DNA of 64,000 bases from Enterobacter cloacae (GCA_014169315.1 AP022133.1:2542001-2606000); one strand, 5' to 3'. Numbered from the stretch's first letter, positions 17,988 through 27,932 are shown. Notes: generated from the sequence alone by a model not told the origin. Numbers and translations are program-made.

Positions 17988-18896
17988 ATGGGCAAACTTG
18001 AAGACATGGCATTGCTGGTTGAAGTCGCCGAGGCAGGAGGCCTTTCCGCCGCCGGACGACGCCTGTCGCTATCTCCTGCGACCATGACGGCCCGCCTGAA
18101 GGCAATTGAAGAGCGTTACCAGACTCGTCTGTTCCATCGTTCTACACGTTCCATCACGCTCACCCGCGCAGGCGAAGAGTTTTACCATGCCGCGCTGCGC
18201 GTACTGGAAGAGATGCATCACGCCGAGTCGTTACTGACACAAAAAGAAGGTGTTCTCAGTGGCAATATTCGTCTCTCCGCCCCCTCTGACTTTGGCAGGC
18301 AGTACCTTAGCCCCGCCGTTATCGAATTTTCCCGGCTCCATCCTGAAGTGAACTTTTTCATCTATTTAAGGGAGCATGTTGAGGATCTGGTCGCTAACCG
18401 GCTGGATATGAGCATTCGTTTCGGCAACCTGCCGGACAGCAGCCTTGTCGTCAGAAATATCCGCCCGAATCACCGGGTTCTGGTCGCTGCCAGGGCTTAT
18501 CTGAACGATCGTGGTACCCCCTCCACTTTTGCAGATTTAGCCCATCACCGGTGTCTGGCACTTGAGTCTCAGGGGGTGGTAATGAACGAATGGCGTTTTG
18601 AAAATGAGGGTGAAGAAACCGTCGTTCGCGTAGAACCAGCGATGGTGTGTGACGACGGGGCGTTGCTTCGCCAGTGGGCGCTCAGTGGGGCGGGTATAGC
18701 AGGAAAATCGTGGTGGGATGTGAAAGACGATGTTGAGACCGGCAGACTCACGGTGCTGTTTGCCGACAGTTTTACCGGATTTAGCCGATACGACCGCAAA
18801 GATGTCGGGCTGCAATTTGTTTACCCGCAACGCAAATTACAGCCGCTTCAGGTCTCTGCTTTTAGCCAGTTTTTTCTCGACTGGCTTAAACGGTAA
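17988..18896 (+). CDS. LysR-family transcriptional regulator
   Basis: A 302-aa LysR regulator. The winged HTH covers residues 1-60 (MALLVEVAEAGGLSAAGRRL, SPATMTARLKAIEERYQTRL). The remainder is the substrate-binding domain with IRLSAPSDFGRQYLSP and DMSIRFGNLPDSSLVVR, typical of the DmlR/AaeR-like subgroup. It is divergent from the ene-reductase and probably controls it together with the exported SnoaL-like gene. Confidence 0.87.
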   Translation: MGKLEDMALLVEVAEAGGLSAAGRRLSLSPATMTARLKAIEERYQTRLFHRSTRSITLTRAGEEFYHAALRVLEEMHHAESLLTQKEGVLSGNIRLSAPSDFGRQYLSPAVIEFSRLHPEVNFFIYLREHVEDLVANRLDMSIRFGNLPDSSLVVRNIRPNHRVLVAARAYLNDRGTPSTFADLAHHRCLALESQGVVMNEWRFENEGEETVVRVEPAMVCDDGALLRQWALSGAGIAGKSWWDVKDDVETGRLTVLFADSFTGFSRYDRKDVGLQFVYPQRKLQPLQVSAFSQFFLDWLKR

Positions 18897-19005
18897 TAAG
18901 TCGTTGAGAGTCGCCATCCATTATTTGTCACAAAATAAGATGTAGCACTCATTTCAGGAATGATGCCAGGAATACCCTGTGAGCGGTTTTCAGGAGGTAA
19001 AAAAC

Positions 19006-19320
19006 ATGAAAAAGCTTCTGATATGTTGTTTGTTCGGTAATACCGCAAACTCTCTCGCCAAAAAGATGCAGTCTCTGGCTGAACGGGAAGGCTATCCGCT
19101 GATGATTAGCGCTGTCGGGCTGGATAACTTCGCCAGTGTCGCCCCCGCTTTTGACGGTTTTCTCATTGCGCCGCACATTCAATACAAACTTGATGAGATA
19201 AAAGAAACGGTTGGCAATACGCGTTCAATCGCCATTATTGAGAGTCTGCCCTATGCGTCCCTGGACGCGAAGAAGGTATTGAATTTCGTGAAGGAGCAAA
19301 TGCCCGAACTGGCGGCCTGA
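19006..19320 (+). CDS. Orphan PTS IIB component, lactose/cellobiose type
   Basis: A 104-aa small protein resembling ChbB-type IIB domains. The N-terminal beta strand and phosphocysteine loop read KLLICCLFGNTANSLAKKMQ, and FDGFLIAPHIQYKLDEI corresponds to the conserved 'GPQI' region. In the family the cysteine passes phosphate from IIA to the sugar. No IIA or IIC gene lies nearby, so it cannot work alone as a transporter part. The start at 19006 has a perfect AGGAGG seven bases upstream. Confidence 0.72.
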   Translation: MKKLLICCLFGNTANSLAKKMQSLAEREGYPLMISAVGLDNFASVAPAFDGFLIAPHIQYKLDEIKETVGNTRSIAIIESLPYASLDAKKVLNFVKEQMPELAA

Positions 19321-19339
19321 TATAAAATGCCGCATTGCA

Positions 19340-19366
19340 CTGGAGTACCCTGCTCGGGTACTCCAG
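19340..19366. terminator. Perfect inverted repeat after the IIB gene
   Basis: An 11-bp perfect stem CTGGAGTACCC/GGGTACTCCAG with loop TGCTC lies 20 bp after the IIB stop. It is a plausible terminator, although no T-run follows. The next 190 bp to 19555 hold no gene. Confidence 0.55.
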
Positions 19367-19555
19367 ACAACTCCTGCAAACATCTGCATTGATAAAAATG
19401 ATTGTAGCTAAACCGACTATAGCGTTCAGAAACTGGAACACCGTAGCACGGTATACCCGATGGGGGTCAAAAATTCTACATTACTGCCAGCGACGAGAAC
19501 CTGCCTACTACACGAGTTGTAGCCGACAACCCCGTCCGCTCCGGTGAGAAGCCCC

Positions 19556-22363
19556 TCACCAGACTGGGGCTGGTAGTCTGTTATCCGGGAAGTGAGGCCT
19601 CCTGCCTGTTGAGCTGACCGTAACATCGACTCCCTGATGAGGATTTCCTGTCATAGTAATCACCGTCAGCGCCTGATCGCTCAGTAGGGCGTACTTCTGT
19701 ATCAGATGCCGCCTCAGCAGATCGCTGTTGGTGGTCAGCACAAGACTCATATTTGGATTCTGGACTGAAAGCACCCTGAAGATATCGACCATTGCAGCGC
19801 GGTTTAGATCGTCAAGATGTGCCACGGGTTCATCCAGAAAGAATGTGCCCCCCAGAGAACGTGCCCGCGCCAGATAGAGAGAAAGGGCCAGATCCTGACG
19901 TTGCCCCTGGCTGAAGTAGCTGTCAGCCACCAAAGCATCATCATTGTCTCCCGGCCCTTCAACCAGAGCCCGCCAGCGAAGTTCTCCTTTGCCTGCAATA
20001 TTCAGTCCCTTATAGACCTCATTGGCATGCATTCTGGAGAAGAGCTCTGAAGCCGGCACGATCAGCTCATTAATGCGTGCATCTGCCAGTTTCTCAATTT
20101 CATGCGTAACTTCTGACAGAGCAACACTAGCGACCTGTTTGCGTTTTGCCTGTAATTCAATACGCTGACGAAGTTCCTTCTCTTCACTGAGCAGAAGGGT
20201 ATAGTCTTCGCCAGCTACAGCGGCATGAACGGCAAGCTTAGCCTTTTCATATAGCAGGGTGATGTTCTCATCGGCAGTAAGATCGTTATCCAGTGTGTTT
20301 TTGTATTCAGAAAGTGTTTTCTGACTTACCGGAGCGTTTCCGGTAAAACTGTCCCATAATGTTCTGAATGAGTCCCAGGTTTCCCTGTACCCTCGAAGTA
20401 CTATTTCAATGTGATTACGCTCGGAAATCAGTTCATTTAACAAAACAGACTCCTGTCCGAGCTTTAGTTCCAGCTCTGCTTGCTGGCGAGCAAGATTGGT
20501 CAGCAAAACCTCATGTGTTCGTTGCGTAGTTGTAAGTCTTGAACGGTATTCCTCAGGCAGATCCCCCAGAGCGACATCATTCCTCAGTGTCTGGTCATCC
20601 AGTAACCTCTCAGCTTGCCTAATTTTATCCGCAAACTCGGCAATCATCCGGCCCATATTCAGCCGGGTTAAGTAGTTTTCCAGTGTCTCATGTCGCCACG
20701 TTTCCGGAGTCAAGGGCGTGAGCCACTCCACATCAAGAAGCGCTTTTTGTTCAAGAAACGTTTTATCAGCACGACGCAGACGTTCCTGATAGCTAGTAGC
20801 ACGATCTCGTTTAACTTTCAGGCCACGGATCTCTTCCCGGAGCTGCCCCATCTCCTCTTCAGTTTGCCGCAGCTCGGTCTTAAGTGCATGTAAAGCTGGC
20901 GAGAGCATGCTTTCTGACTGCCGTATCGCCTCCATCAGAGATGCATTTCCCTCCCAGTCATGGCTGCATAATGGACAATGACTTTCACCAGAATGACTGA
21001 CGATACGCTCGCCGAGGATTATGAGCTGAGTCAGAGTGTCGTTGAGATGTATCTGTCTGAAACGGAAAGAATCGCGCTTTTCCTTAAGCACCTGAAAACG
21101 CTCCCCCCTGGCTTTCAGCGGAGCTTCATCACTGTATTCCCGTATGTATTCTTGCCACTCCTTTCTCGTGTCTTCGTCAGGCCAGCATGCCCGGTGTACG
21201 GCGAGAGCTTTATGCAGTAAGGAAAGTCGTTTTCCGCTCATGGCAGAGGAGAGACGGGATTCAGGCACCGTTGCCTGTAACTGCGCTAATGTGAGTCGGT
21301 CTGGATACTCCCCGATGGTTTCAAAAACGCGCTCACTGACCATTTCCCACTGATTGTTAAGAGTGGTGAGAGTTTCGGTTACCCTGTCCCGCTGGTGGTT
21401 CACTTCCGCAATATGGTGTTTTAAAGCACGTATCTGCGTCTTCCGTTCACTCTGCTTTTCCTCACGGGAACGGATCTCAGATTCAAAATAGAGATGTTTT
21501 TGATCCGCAAGTGTCAGTTCTTTTTCCGCATAGTGGGCGGATTTCCAGGTTTCGGCGAGTTGTCTGTAGCGAGTTTGCTGAAGCTGATGATCAAACTGCC
21601 GTATCTGCAGTGTCATCAAGGCCCGATCAAGCTGTGTCCGGGGAGGAACGTTTTCCCTCGGGATCCGCAGCGCATCACATAGCGCTGTCAGCCTCTCTTC
21701 GGTGCGGGTTGCAAGTATCCCGTAATGCTCACGCTTTTGTTCGAGTTCCTGCCGTTTTGTTTCCGTATCCCTGAGCTTTTTATAAAGCGAGACGGACTGT
21801 GGCAAATACCGCAGATAGTCCATCAGTAATTTCTGCTGAGGAAGTAAGTGACCATAGCCAAGTATATTGGCAAAAATTTGTGAACGCTGTTCCGATTCGG
21901 CTTCATCAACCAGCAGAGCCAGCGAATGCGAATAGAGCCAGCGACTGTGCCGTAACCACTCGCGTTTGTTTCTCGTGGCAATGTTTGATCGCGCTTTGAG
22001 ACCAGCTTCTGCCGGCGTCAGCATCGCGAGCAACTCGTCATCTTTTATATGCCTCTCTTCTCCTTCCTCTGTTTGAAGAGTGGCACCCTGCAGGGTGCGA
22101 ACCAGGGTTGTTTTTTTTCCATCAAGAAGACAAACACAGGTCACCTCCGTCGTACCGGTGGCGAAATGGCACACCAACGCATCTGCAGGGACCTCGGCCA
22201 CTTCACCAGTGAGAACCCACTCAACTGCATGACACAACGTGCTTTTTCCCGTGCCATTTACCGCATAAATGACGGTCAGCCCCGCATCAAGTGGAAGCGT
22301 AACCTCTCCCTTAATACCCCTGAAATTCTTAATCTTTACCGATAAAATGCGTAAATCAAACAT
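19556..22363 (-). CDS. SMC/Rad50-like ATPase with zinc hook (defence-system ABC component)
   Basis: A 935-aa ATPase. Walker A is NGTGKST at residues 36-42; coiled-coil arms rich in E/K/R/Q run on both sides of a central CPLC hook (residues about 463-466, the exact middle of the protein); the ABC signature FSQGQRQDLALS and Walker B FFLDEPVAHLDDL lie near the C-terminus. This is Rad50/SMC architecture. The start at 22363 has GGGAG seven bases upstream and overlaps the preceding stop by 8 nt. It is the last gene of a three-gene operon resembling ABC-three-component/Lamassu systems, where such an ATPase senses foreign DNA and controls the effector. Confidence 0.85.
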   Translation of the reverse strand: MFDLRILSVKIKNFRGIKGEVTLPLDAGLTVIYAVNGTGKSTLCHAVEWVLTGEVAEVPADALVCHFATGTTEVTCVCLLDGKKTTLVRTLQGATLQTEEGEERHIKDDELLAMLTPAEAGLKARSNIATRNKREWLRHSRWLYSHSLALLVDEAESEQRSQIFANILGYGHLLPQQKLLMDYLRYLPQSVSLYKKLRDTETKRQELEQKREHYGILATRTEERLTALCDALRIPRENVPPRTQLDRALMTLQIRQFDHQLQQTRYRQLAETWKSAHYAEKELTLADQKHLYFESEIRSREEKQSERKTQIRALKHHIAEVNHQRDRVTETLTTLNNQWEMVSERVFETIGEYPDRLTLAQLQATVPESRLSSAMSGKRLSLLHKALAVHRACWPDEDTRKEWQEYIREYSDEAPLKARGERFQVLKEKRDSFRFRQIHLNDTLTQLIILGERIVSHSGESHCPLCSHDWEGNASLMEAIRQSESMLSPALHALKTELRQTEEEMGQLREEIRGLKVKRDRATSYQERLRRADKTFLEQKALLDVEWLTPLTPETWRHETLENYLTRLNMGRMIAEFADKIRQAERLLDDQTLRNDVALGDLPEEYRSRLTTTQRTHEVLLTNLARQQAELELKLGQESVLLNELISERNHIEIVLRGYRETWDSFRTLWDSFTGNAPVSQKTLSEYKNTLDNDLTADENITLLYEKAKLAVHAAVAGEDYTLLLSEEKELRQRIELQAKRKQVASVALSEVTHEIEKLADARINELIVPASELFSRMHANEVYKGLNIAGKGELRWRALVEGPGDNDDALVADSYFSQGQRQDLALSLYLARARSLGGTFFLDEPVAHLDDLNRAAMVDIFRVLSVQNPNMSLVLTTNSDLLRRHLIQKYALLSDQALTVITMTGNPHQGVDVTVSSTGRRPHFPDNRLPAPVW

Positions 22364-22901
22364 CACCATTCTCCCATTCATTTGCATGTCGGCGGGCAAG
22401 ACCGGAGGGACTGCTGTGGGTAATGTCCATGATCAGACGCTCTGTAGCATCGGTAAAACGTGCGCCATCGGACGCATGAATTTCTGTCGAGACTGGGGAA
22501 AGCCCCAGAACAGTGATCCGTTCTGTCCGGGTCCAACGGCCGTCCACCCTAATAACAACGTGCTTACGGGCCAGATGTGTGTCACGTTCGATCCGTCCGA
22601 CAAGAGCTGAAGGACATAGGGACGGATCCCTGAAGGCATAAATGAGAGAAGCATCGATAACGTACCCTTTTGTTTCTCTTTCGCGCGTCAGGGTATCAAG
22701 AACCTGCTCACCGTAATTCATCACACGGATGAGGTCGTTTTGAGGCACATAACTGACATCCCAGAGCAGAAGCGAGGCATAATCGGACTCCCAATACCCT
22801 ACCGCATGCTTCACCTGCGCAAATCGGGTGCGGGCCTTTTTATGGGGTAAAAACCCTGTCATGCTGGCTCTGGCATCTATCAGGTTTACTAGGTTATCCA
22901 T
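22356..22901 (-). CDS. Small middle component of the three-gene SMC-type defence operon
   Basis: A 181-aa protein with no family I can name from sequence alone. It is soluble, with a conserved-looking core KHAVGYWESDYASLLLWDVS and a C-terminal ERLIMDITHSS region. It overlaps the effector gene by 8 nt at its start and the SMC gene by 8 nt at its end, so translation is coupled. By size and position (effector, small protein, SMC ATPase) it corresponds to the middle component of ABC-3C systems, or LmuC/DdmB in Lamassu/DdmABC. This role is inferred from context. Confidence 0.65.
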   Translation of the reverse strand: MDNLVNLIDARASMTGFLPHKKARTRFAQVKHAVGYWESDYASLLLWDVSYVPQNDLIRVMNYGEQVLDTLTRERETKGYVIDASLIYAFRDPSLCPSALVGRIERDTHLARKHVVIRVDGRWTRTERITVLGLSPVSTEIHASDGARFTDATERLIMDITHSSPSGLARRHANEWENGDV

Positions 22902-24396
22902 TTTTTAGACCCTGTATCTGTTTCAGGAAGGACGTGCGATCCGCTGTTGTTGTGCTTGTCATGCTGTTTTGCACCAAGTCCATCAGCCCCACCACCCAGG
23001 CCCTGCGGGAAATCCTTGGCATAACGGTGCTGTCCGGAATTTCGTCGGGCTGTACAATGTCATTGCGGGTCAGATCGAGCGGTACCCGGTTTTGCCCGGC
23101 TGGCATATGTCCCTCGAAGAGAGCGAAAACAAATAAGTCGGGGTGCCATGAACCATCCCTCATCCATTCGAGCAGGCGACTCTGCACCTGGATATAATTC
23201 ATTCCCTGAGCATCCCAGCCAAGGATCCCGTCCTTCTGCCCACCTGCCTGTTCCCAGGAAAGGTGTGCCGTCATGCTCGTGTCAGACTGCCAGCTGATAT
23301 TGACATCACCGGAGAGATAACTAAGCGCTTTCAGGATCCGAAGCAGGGCAATCCTATGATAATGCAGGGAATCCGGTTCGGTGTTGTTTTCAGAGCCCGT
23401 ACCATTGAGTGCATATTGCACCAGGTTTTCCGGATATGGGATTGTTCCCGTCAGTATTCCCTGGCGCAGAGCAGTGAGACCGGCGGAAGTCATAGGATAC
23501 ATCGTCGCCGGGATCAACGGGCTTAACATACGGTCAAGCTCCATCTGAATGCCCTTGCTGAGGGACAGTAACTGCCCCGCATGCCGCTGATATAAAAAGG
23601 AATCAATCAGGCTAAAACTGTTACGGGTCTTGTCAAAGGTAAGCGTTAGTATAACGGAGGCAATGTGACTGCTTCTCAGGAGGAAGAAATCCTGCGCCTT
23701 CGGACAGAGGAACAACCGGTCATCGCCGGTACTCAGCGGGAAAAATCCCGTGGCATGTCGCAGAGCCTCACTGATTTCCGGGTTTCCTGCCGCGTGACAA
23801 AGTACCACCCCCAACTCCGACTGCCTTCTGAGCATATTGAACAGATTCACCTGACGGCAGACTGTGTTCTGCTGAATGGGGCCGGCAGAAGAGACGAGCA
23901 GGAGATTACCTCTTCCTGAACGATCATCCTTCATCCCGACCAGAACTTTTTCGCACAGCAAGTGTTTATTCAGCGTATCCGGGTAAAAATCACCACTCAG
24001 GGTGCACCAGAGATTGATATCCGCAAAACTCAGTCGAAGGGACAATCTGCCGTGTCCAGTCCCCGAACCGCGGTCAGTGGTTTCGAGTAATAACCATACC
24101 TCTGGAGCTGAATTCTCTTCCTTTATCCAGCACCAGCCCCCCTGATAGTCTGCGTCAGCCGGGTAAAGCGTTGTGTCACCGTCCGGGAAATTTATCGCTG
24201 ATTCTCGTAACCCATTCAGATCACTGCCTTTTACGCACCCGAAACCAGCTTGCAACACAACGGGAAAGGGATAGCTGCTGATAAGATTATTAAGGGTTGC
24301 ATAATCAGATAGTGTGAAGGCATCTGCACAGAACACAATTACCGAAGGCTGTGAGCCCGTCTGGCGGGGAAGATGTGTTGTCAGCATCTCGTCTAG
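22894..24396 (-). pseudogene. C-terminal part of IS-interrupted defence effector
   Basis: This is the 3' part of a gene whose 5' part lies at 25594-26485. An open frame of 497 codons starts at ATG 24387, just inside the IS junction, so a truncated protein could still be made. Joining the two parts after removing the IS and one CTAG copy restores the frame (...LKTL-DEMLTTHLPRQ...) and gives 796 codons. The C-terminal part has no motif I recognise; it would be the domain that contacts the SMC/middle components in related systems. It overlaps the next gene by 8 nt. Confidence 0.8.
24393..24396. repeat. IS5-family target-site duplication, left copy
   Basis: CTAG directly flanks the IS at 24397; the same CTAG follows it at 25594-25597. 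A 4-bp YTAR duplication is characteristic of the IS5 subgroup. Confidence 0.9.
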
Positions 24397-25593
24397 GGAA
24401 GCTGCGATTAAGTGGTCCGCAGCTCCCGATATGACGCCCCAAACCGTCCTTTATCGACGTCCTGTGGCTCAATTTTCCAATTTTCAGCCCAAAATCGTCT
24501 CTTCGTGGCTGATTTTGGCCCTGTTTCAGGCCAATTTCCTCATTTCAGGTAGATCTCGCCTGTGCCCGTATCAATTGGTCAACTCGAACCAGGTTCGCCA
24601 GGGTGAATAACATCGCCAGTTGACTGTCATTTTTAGCCAGCCCCTTGTACCTGGCTTTGACGAAACCAAACTGACATTTTACTATCCGAAATGGATGCTC
24701 AACCTTCGCTCGGATACTCGCTTTCAGGTATTCGTAACGGATGGCCAGCTTGTTCTTGCGCGGGTGTTGCTTCAATGCATTCACTTTGCCGGGACGCTTG
24801 GCGATAAGCCAGTCTGCGCTGACATCGCTGAGCTCATCGCGCTTTTCGGCCCCCTGATAACCAGCATCGGCTGAGATAAATTCTTCATCGCCATGCAGTA
24901 ACTTGCCAACCTGATTGAGGTCGTGCTCGTTAGCCGCCGTGGTCACCAGACTGTGGGTCAGGCCACTTTTGGCGTCCACGCCAATGTGCGCTTTCATGCC
25001 GAAGTACCACTGGTTACCTTTCTTGGTCTGGTGCATGTCTTCATCACGGCTGTTGTGTTTGTTTTTGGTAGAGCTGGGGGCTTGAATGATGGTGGCATCC
25101 ACCAAGGTGCCCTGGGTCATTAGAACGCCACACTCTGCTAGCCAGTGATTAACGGTACTGAAGATTTTGCGGGCCAGTTCATGCTGCTCCAGCAAATGCC
25201 GGAAATTCATGATGGTAGTGCGGTCTGGAATGGCTTTATCCAGTGACAGGCGAGCAAATTGGCGCATGGAGGCGATTTCATAGAGGGCATCTTCCATGGC
25301 CTCATCGCTCAGGTTGTACCATTGCTGCATGCAGTGAATACGCAGCATGGTTTCCAGCGGATAGGGCCTGCGACCATTACCGGCCTTGGGATACACAGGC
25401 TCGATAACGCCAAGTAATTTGTCCCAGGGAAGCAAGTCATCCATTCTGCCAAGGAAAACTTCTTTGCGGGTCTGGCGGCGTTTACTGGAAAACTCACTGT
25501 CGGCAAAAGTCAGTTGCTGGCTCATCCGGTTACTCATTCTGGGTTCAGGTTACAACACGATGATCTCACATCTCGGACTTATTCGCACCTTCC
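24397..25593 (-). mobile_element. IS5-family insertion sequence (IS5 subgroup, ISKpn26-like)
   Basis: The element is 1197 bp with imperfect 16-bp terminal inverted repeats (GGAAGGTGCGAATAAG at the right end read inward, GGAAGCTGCGATTAAG at the left, 14/16 identical). It is flanked by a CTAG duplication and carries one full-length transposase. Size and ends match the IS5/ISKpn26 group. It lies in the same orientation as the interrupted effector gene. Confidence 0.93.
24545..25537 (-). CDS. IS5-family transposase
   Basis: A 330-aa DDE transposase (or 326 aa from the internal [18 protein letters not shown] start, matching InsH of IS5). Conserved IS5 regions include [52 protein letters not shown], and [19 protein letters not shown]. 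The frame is intact, so the element may still be mobile. Confidence 0.96.
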   Translation of the reverse strand: MSNRMSQQLTFADSEFSSKRRQTRKEVFLGRMDDLLPWDKLLGVIEPVYPKAGNGRRPYPLETMLRIHCMQQWYNLSDEAMEDALYEIASMRQFARLSLDKAIPDRTTIMNFRHLLEQHELARKIFSTVNHWLAECGVLMTQGTLVDATIIQAPSSTKNKHNSRDEDMHQTKKGNQWYFGMKAHIGVDAKSGLTHSLVTTAANEHDLNQVGKLLHGDEEFISADAGYQGAEKRDELSDVSADWLIAKRPGKVNALKQHPRKNKLAIRYEYLKASIRAKVEHPFRIVKCQFGFVKARYKGLAKNDSQLAMLFTLANLVRVDQLIRAQARST

Positions 25594-26485
25594 CTAGTGT
25601 CTTGAGCGCCTCATGTCCTCTCTGGTGGATGAGTACCGAATGAAGTCGTTTACCGTACAGCATTGTTGCGTTGAAATACCGTGTATATACGGACCTGTAA
25701 GCAAGGTAATTTGACGCAAGCAGCTCTGGCTGTTCCGGCATATACTCCTGGAATAACCGGTGGATCTCATCTACCGTACAAACTTGCTCCCGGGCAAAAT
25801 AGGTATTCATGACATAGTCGCACCTCCTCACCAGCGGAGAAAGTGACTCCTGACGGAACAGCGTATATTTAAATGCTTTTAATCTGTCGCTCACCATCGC
25901 CAGAAGCTGGGCATCGGTTTTACCGGTAAACACAGAGCTGTTTTTAAGCAGGGCATATTTGCTCTTAACGATTCTGGCCGCCGTTTCCCACTTACTTTGG
26001 TTATTCGTGAGATCTTTAATCACAGCATTTTTCTTTGTAAAGAAACTGAACACATCTGCCGCGACGTTGTTGGATACCGCAAGAATATACCGGAAGGGTG
26101 TTGAGTGATCCTCGGGAGGAAGCAGGTCGTCAATGATCAGTCCGCGCAGAGTAAGAGCAAGCAACTCCTGACGAACCAGCGTCATGGTAACGTCAGCGCT
26201 CGAATAACGTTTGCACTGCACAATACCCCGGCTCTCTTGATCAAGAGATAACAGGACATCAACGCCATTATCGGCACCATCATTTACCCGGCAGACATCA
26301 TCATACCAGTTCCAATCGACTCCAGTGCCCTGCATATGCCGGAAAAGATCGGCAATCAATAACTCAAAATGTGAGGCATCAATGTTTCCGAAGGGAAGCT
26401 GGCCGCTGTCATGTTGATAGACATTTACCCCCCGGATTTGTTCCCTTAGAGGGTCATCATCAAGTCGTTGTAATGAATGGGCCAT
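25594..26485 (-). pseudogene. N-terminal nuclease part of IS-interrupted defence effector
   Basis: Codons 1-297 of the split effector; the open frame itself continues a few codons into the IS (to 25550). It contains a restriction-endonuclease-like domain: Glu41 in HFELLIADLF, Asp76 in DNGVDVLLSL, and the Gln-x-Lys motif QCKRYSS (Q90, K92), the Mrr-type PD-(D/E)XK pattern. The remainder is helical. In related systems this domain cuts DNA once the SMC partner is activated. The start at 26485 is the first gene of the operon. With the IS present the nuclease is detached from its C-terminal domain. Confidence 0.82.
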
Positions 26486-26604
26486 TTTATCATTCCGTTT
26501 TAAAAGAGGACCGTTCGTAATATTTTAGATCGCAAGTGATTAGTATTTTAAAATGCCAACTGAATAGGATCACATTTCAACTCGCTGGGCCCACTGTAAA
26601 TAAT

Positions 26605-26805
26605 TTACAGAGTAAAACCACCATCGCCCACTTGCACCTGAGCGTACCATTTCATCAGCACAGCGGTGCCTGGCTCCATAGTAATAGCTAGACGCTGAAC
26701 TGGATCACTCAGATCAGTGTGGAAATTCCGATGAGCACGTAAGCGAGGGGAATTTGCGGCTTGCTCGCTTTGGTGTTTCAGGTCACTGATAGTAATTTGT
26801 TTCAT
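26605..26805 (-). pseudogene. WbuC-family cupin, truncated remnant
   Basis: A 66-aa open frame whose first 46 residues match the N-terminus of WbuC-family cupin metalloproteins (MKQITISDLKHQSEQA..., SPRLRAHRNFH, LSDPVQRLAITMEPGT). It then diverges abruptly where the metal-binding histidines should follow and stops after GGFTL. The cupin barrel is missing, so this is a gene fragment joined to unrelated sequence. Confidence 0.65.
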
Positions 26806-26869
26806 ATGAGCCTTTGTGATTTTGAACAGCTTACAGCAACCAGATTGCCGCAAGACGTTATACCATTCA

Positions 26870-27267
26870 ACCGAAGTTGTCGCAGGGTTTGTCGTTTCAG
26901 CGCTGGCTGATAAATTCCCCGATCGTCGTGTTCCACTGCTCGCTGTTCTGTTGCTACTGATGGCGAGGCTAATGTGTCTGGTATTTTCGCCGGGTAGGCA
27001 GTGTCAACCTTGCTGCCTGCACAGGTATCGGAGCCATCTTCCCGCAGTCTCTCATCATCACCTTCTAGCACACACGAACACCTGCACAGGCCGGGAGGTT
27101 ACTCTCTAAAGTGCAAGGTGGTGGATACATGATTGCTGCACTCATGCCATTAATTGCGAGGGATCCTTCGCGACAATGCGGTTTCACTGACCAGCGCATG
27201 GCTGGTAATGAGTGCGGGTGCCATCCTGTTGATTGTCATAGCCCTGAGTGCTAAACCCGTACAGTGA
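26870..27267 (+). pseudogene. CynX-like MFS transporter, decayed C-terminal remnant
   Basis: Three reading-frame pieces line up with the C-terminal half of CynX-type major-facilitator permeases: ALADKFPDRRVPLLAVLLLL, then VQGGGYMIAALMPLIA, then LTSAWLVMSAGAILLIVIAL before a stop at 27265. Frameshifts and deletions separate them and no start region is visible. It is a degraded gene, probably part of the same eroded locus as the cupin fragment. Confidence 0.65.
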
Positions 27268-27350
27268 ATGAGATACCAGAATTGAGGGTAGCGTTTAGGC
27301 CAGCCGTAATATAAATTCAGAATTAATTTCAGGCAATTAAGGGGGTGGAT

Positions 27351-27788
27351 ATGTCGCAGATTTTACCAGGCGTTGAGGTTTTGTTTGTCGCGGGTTTCGG
27401 GCCCATTTCGCGAAATACAGAGTCCAGTGCAGGGTTTTATGTCGAGACACTCGGATTGCCGCTTAAGCCAATGGAGGGTAACTGCGACTATCTTCTTGCC
27501 GAAGAAGGTATGTTGGAGGGGGTTAAACATTTTGCCGTCTGGCCGCTATCACAGGCTGCAACATCATGTTTTGGCGAGGAGCAGTGGCCAGCCGACCATC
27601 CGATACCGCAGGGATGGATTGAATATGAGGTACAGGATCTCGCTTCTGCTACCCGTATCCTGAGTGAAAAAGGCTATCGCCTGCTGGTGGCTAACCGCAC
27701 CGAACCGTGGGGGCAAACCGTTACTCGCCTGCTTAGCCCTGAAGGCTTGCTTACCGGGTTGACGATCACACCGTGGCTACGGGGGTAA
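27351..27788 (+). CDS. VOC-superfamily (glyoxalase/bleomycin-resistance-like) protein
   Basis: A 145-aa vicinal-oxygen-chelate protein. The first half gives the paired beta-alpha-beta module (ESSAGFYVETLGLPLKPMEG), and the second has WIEYEVQDLASATRILSEKGYRLL and TRLLSPEGLLTGLTITPW. Members bind metals and act as lyases, dioxygenases or drug-binding proteins; the activity is not predictable here. The ATG at 27351 has a GGGGG-rich ribosome site and is preferred over the GTG six bases earlier. It is monocistronic. Confidence 0.8.
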   Translation: MSQILPGVEVLFVAGFGPISRNTESSAGFYVETLGLPLKPMEGNCDYLLAEEGMLEGVKHFAVWPLSQAATSCFGEEQWPADHPIPQGWIEYEVQDLASATRILSEKGYRLLVANRTEPWGQTVTRLLSPEGLLTGLTITPWLRG

Positions 27789-27932
27789 GTGGTGTTCGCT
27801 TCTGGCGCGAAGCAGACTTGCATGAGGAAATGTGAGATCTGTTTTGAGCGAGGGGCAAACATAAATTCTTGCAAGCCGATTGCGGTGCATTAAATTGCAG
27901 ACGTAACGATAAACTGAACAACTTAGGATAGA

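Noticed and set aside
22894..24387. 497-codon frame as an independent intact gene
   Set aside because: The frame continues through the IS junction and fuses exactly with the nuclease ORF, so it is treated as the 3' part of one gene.
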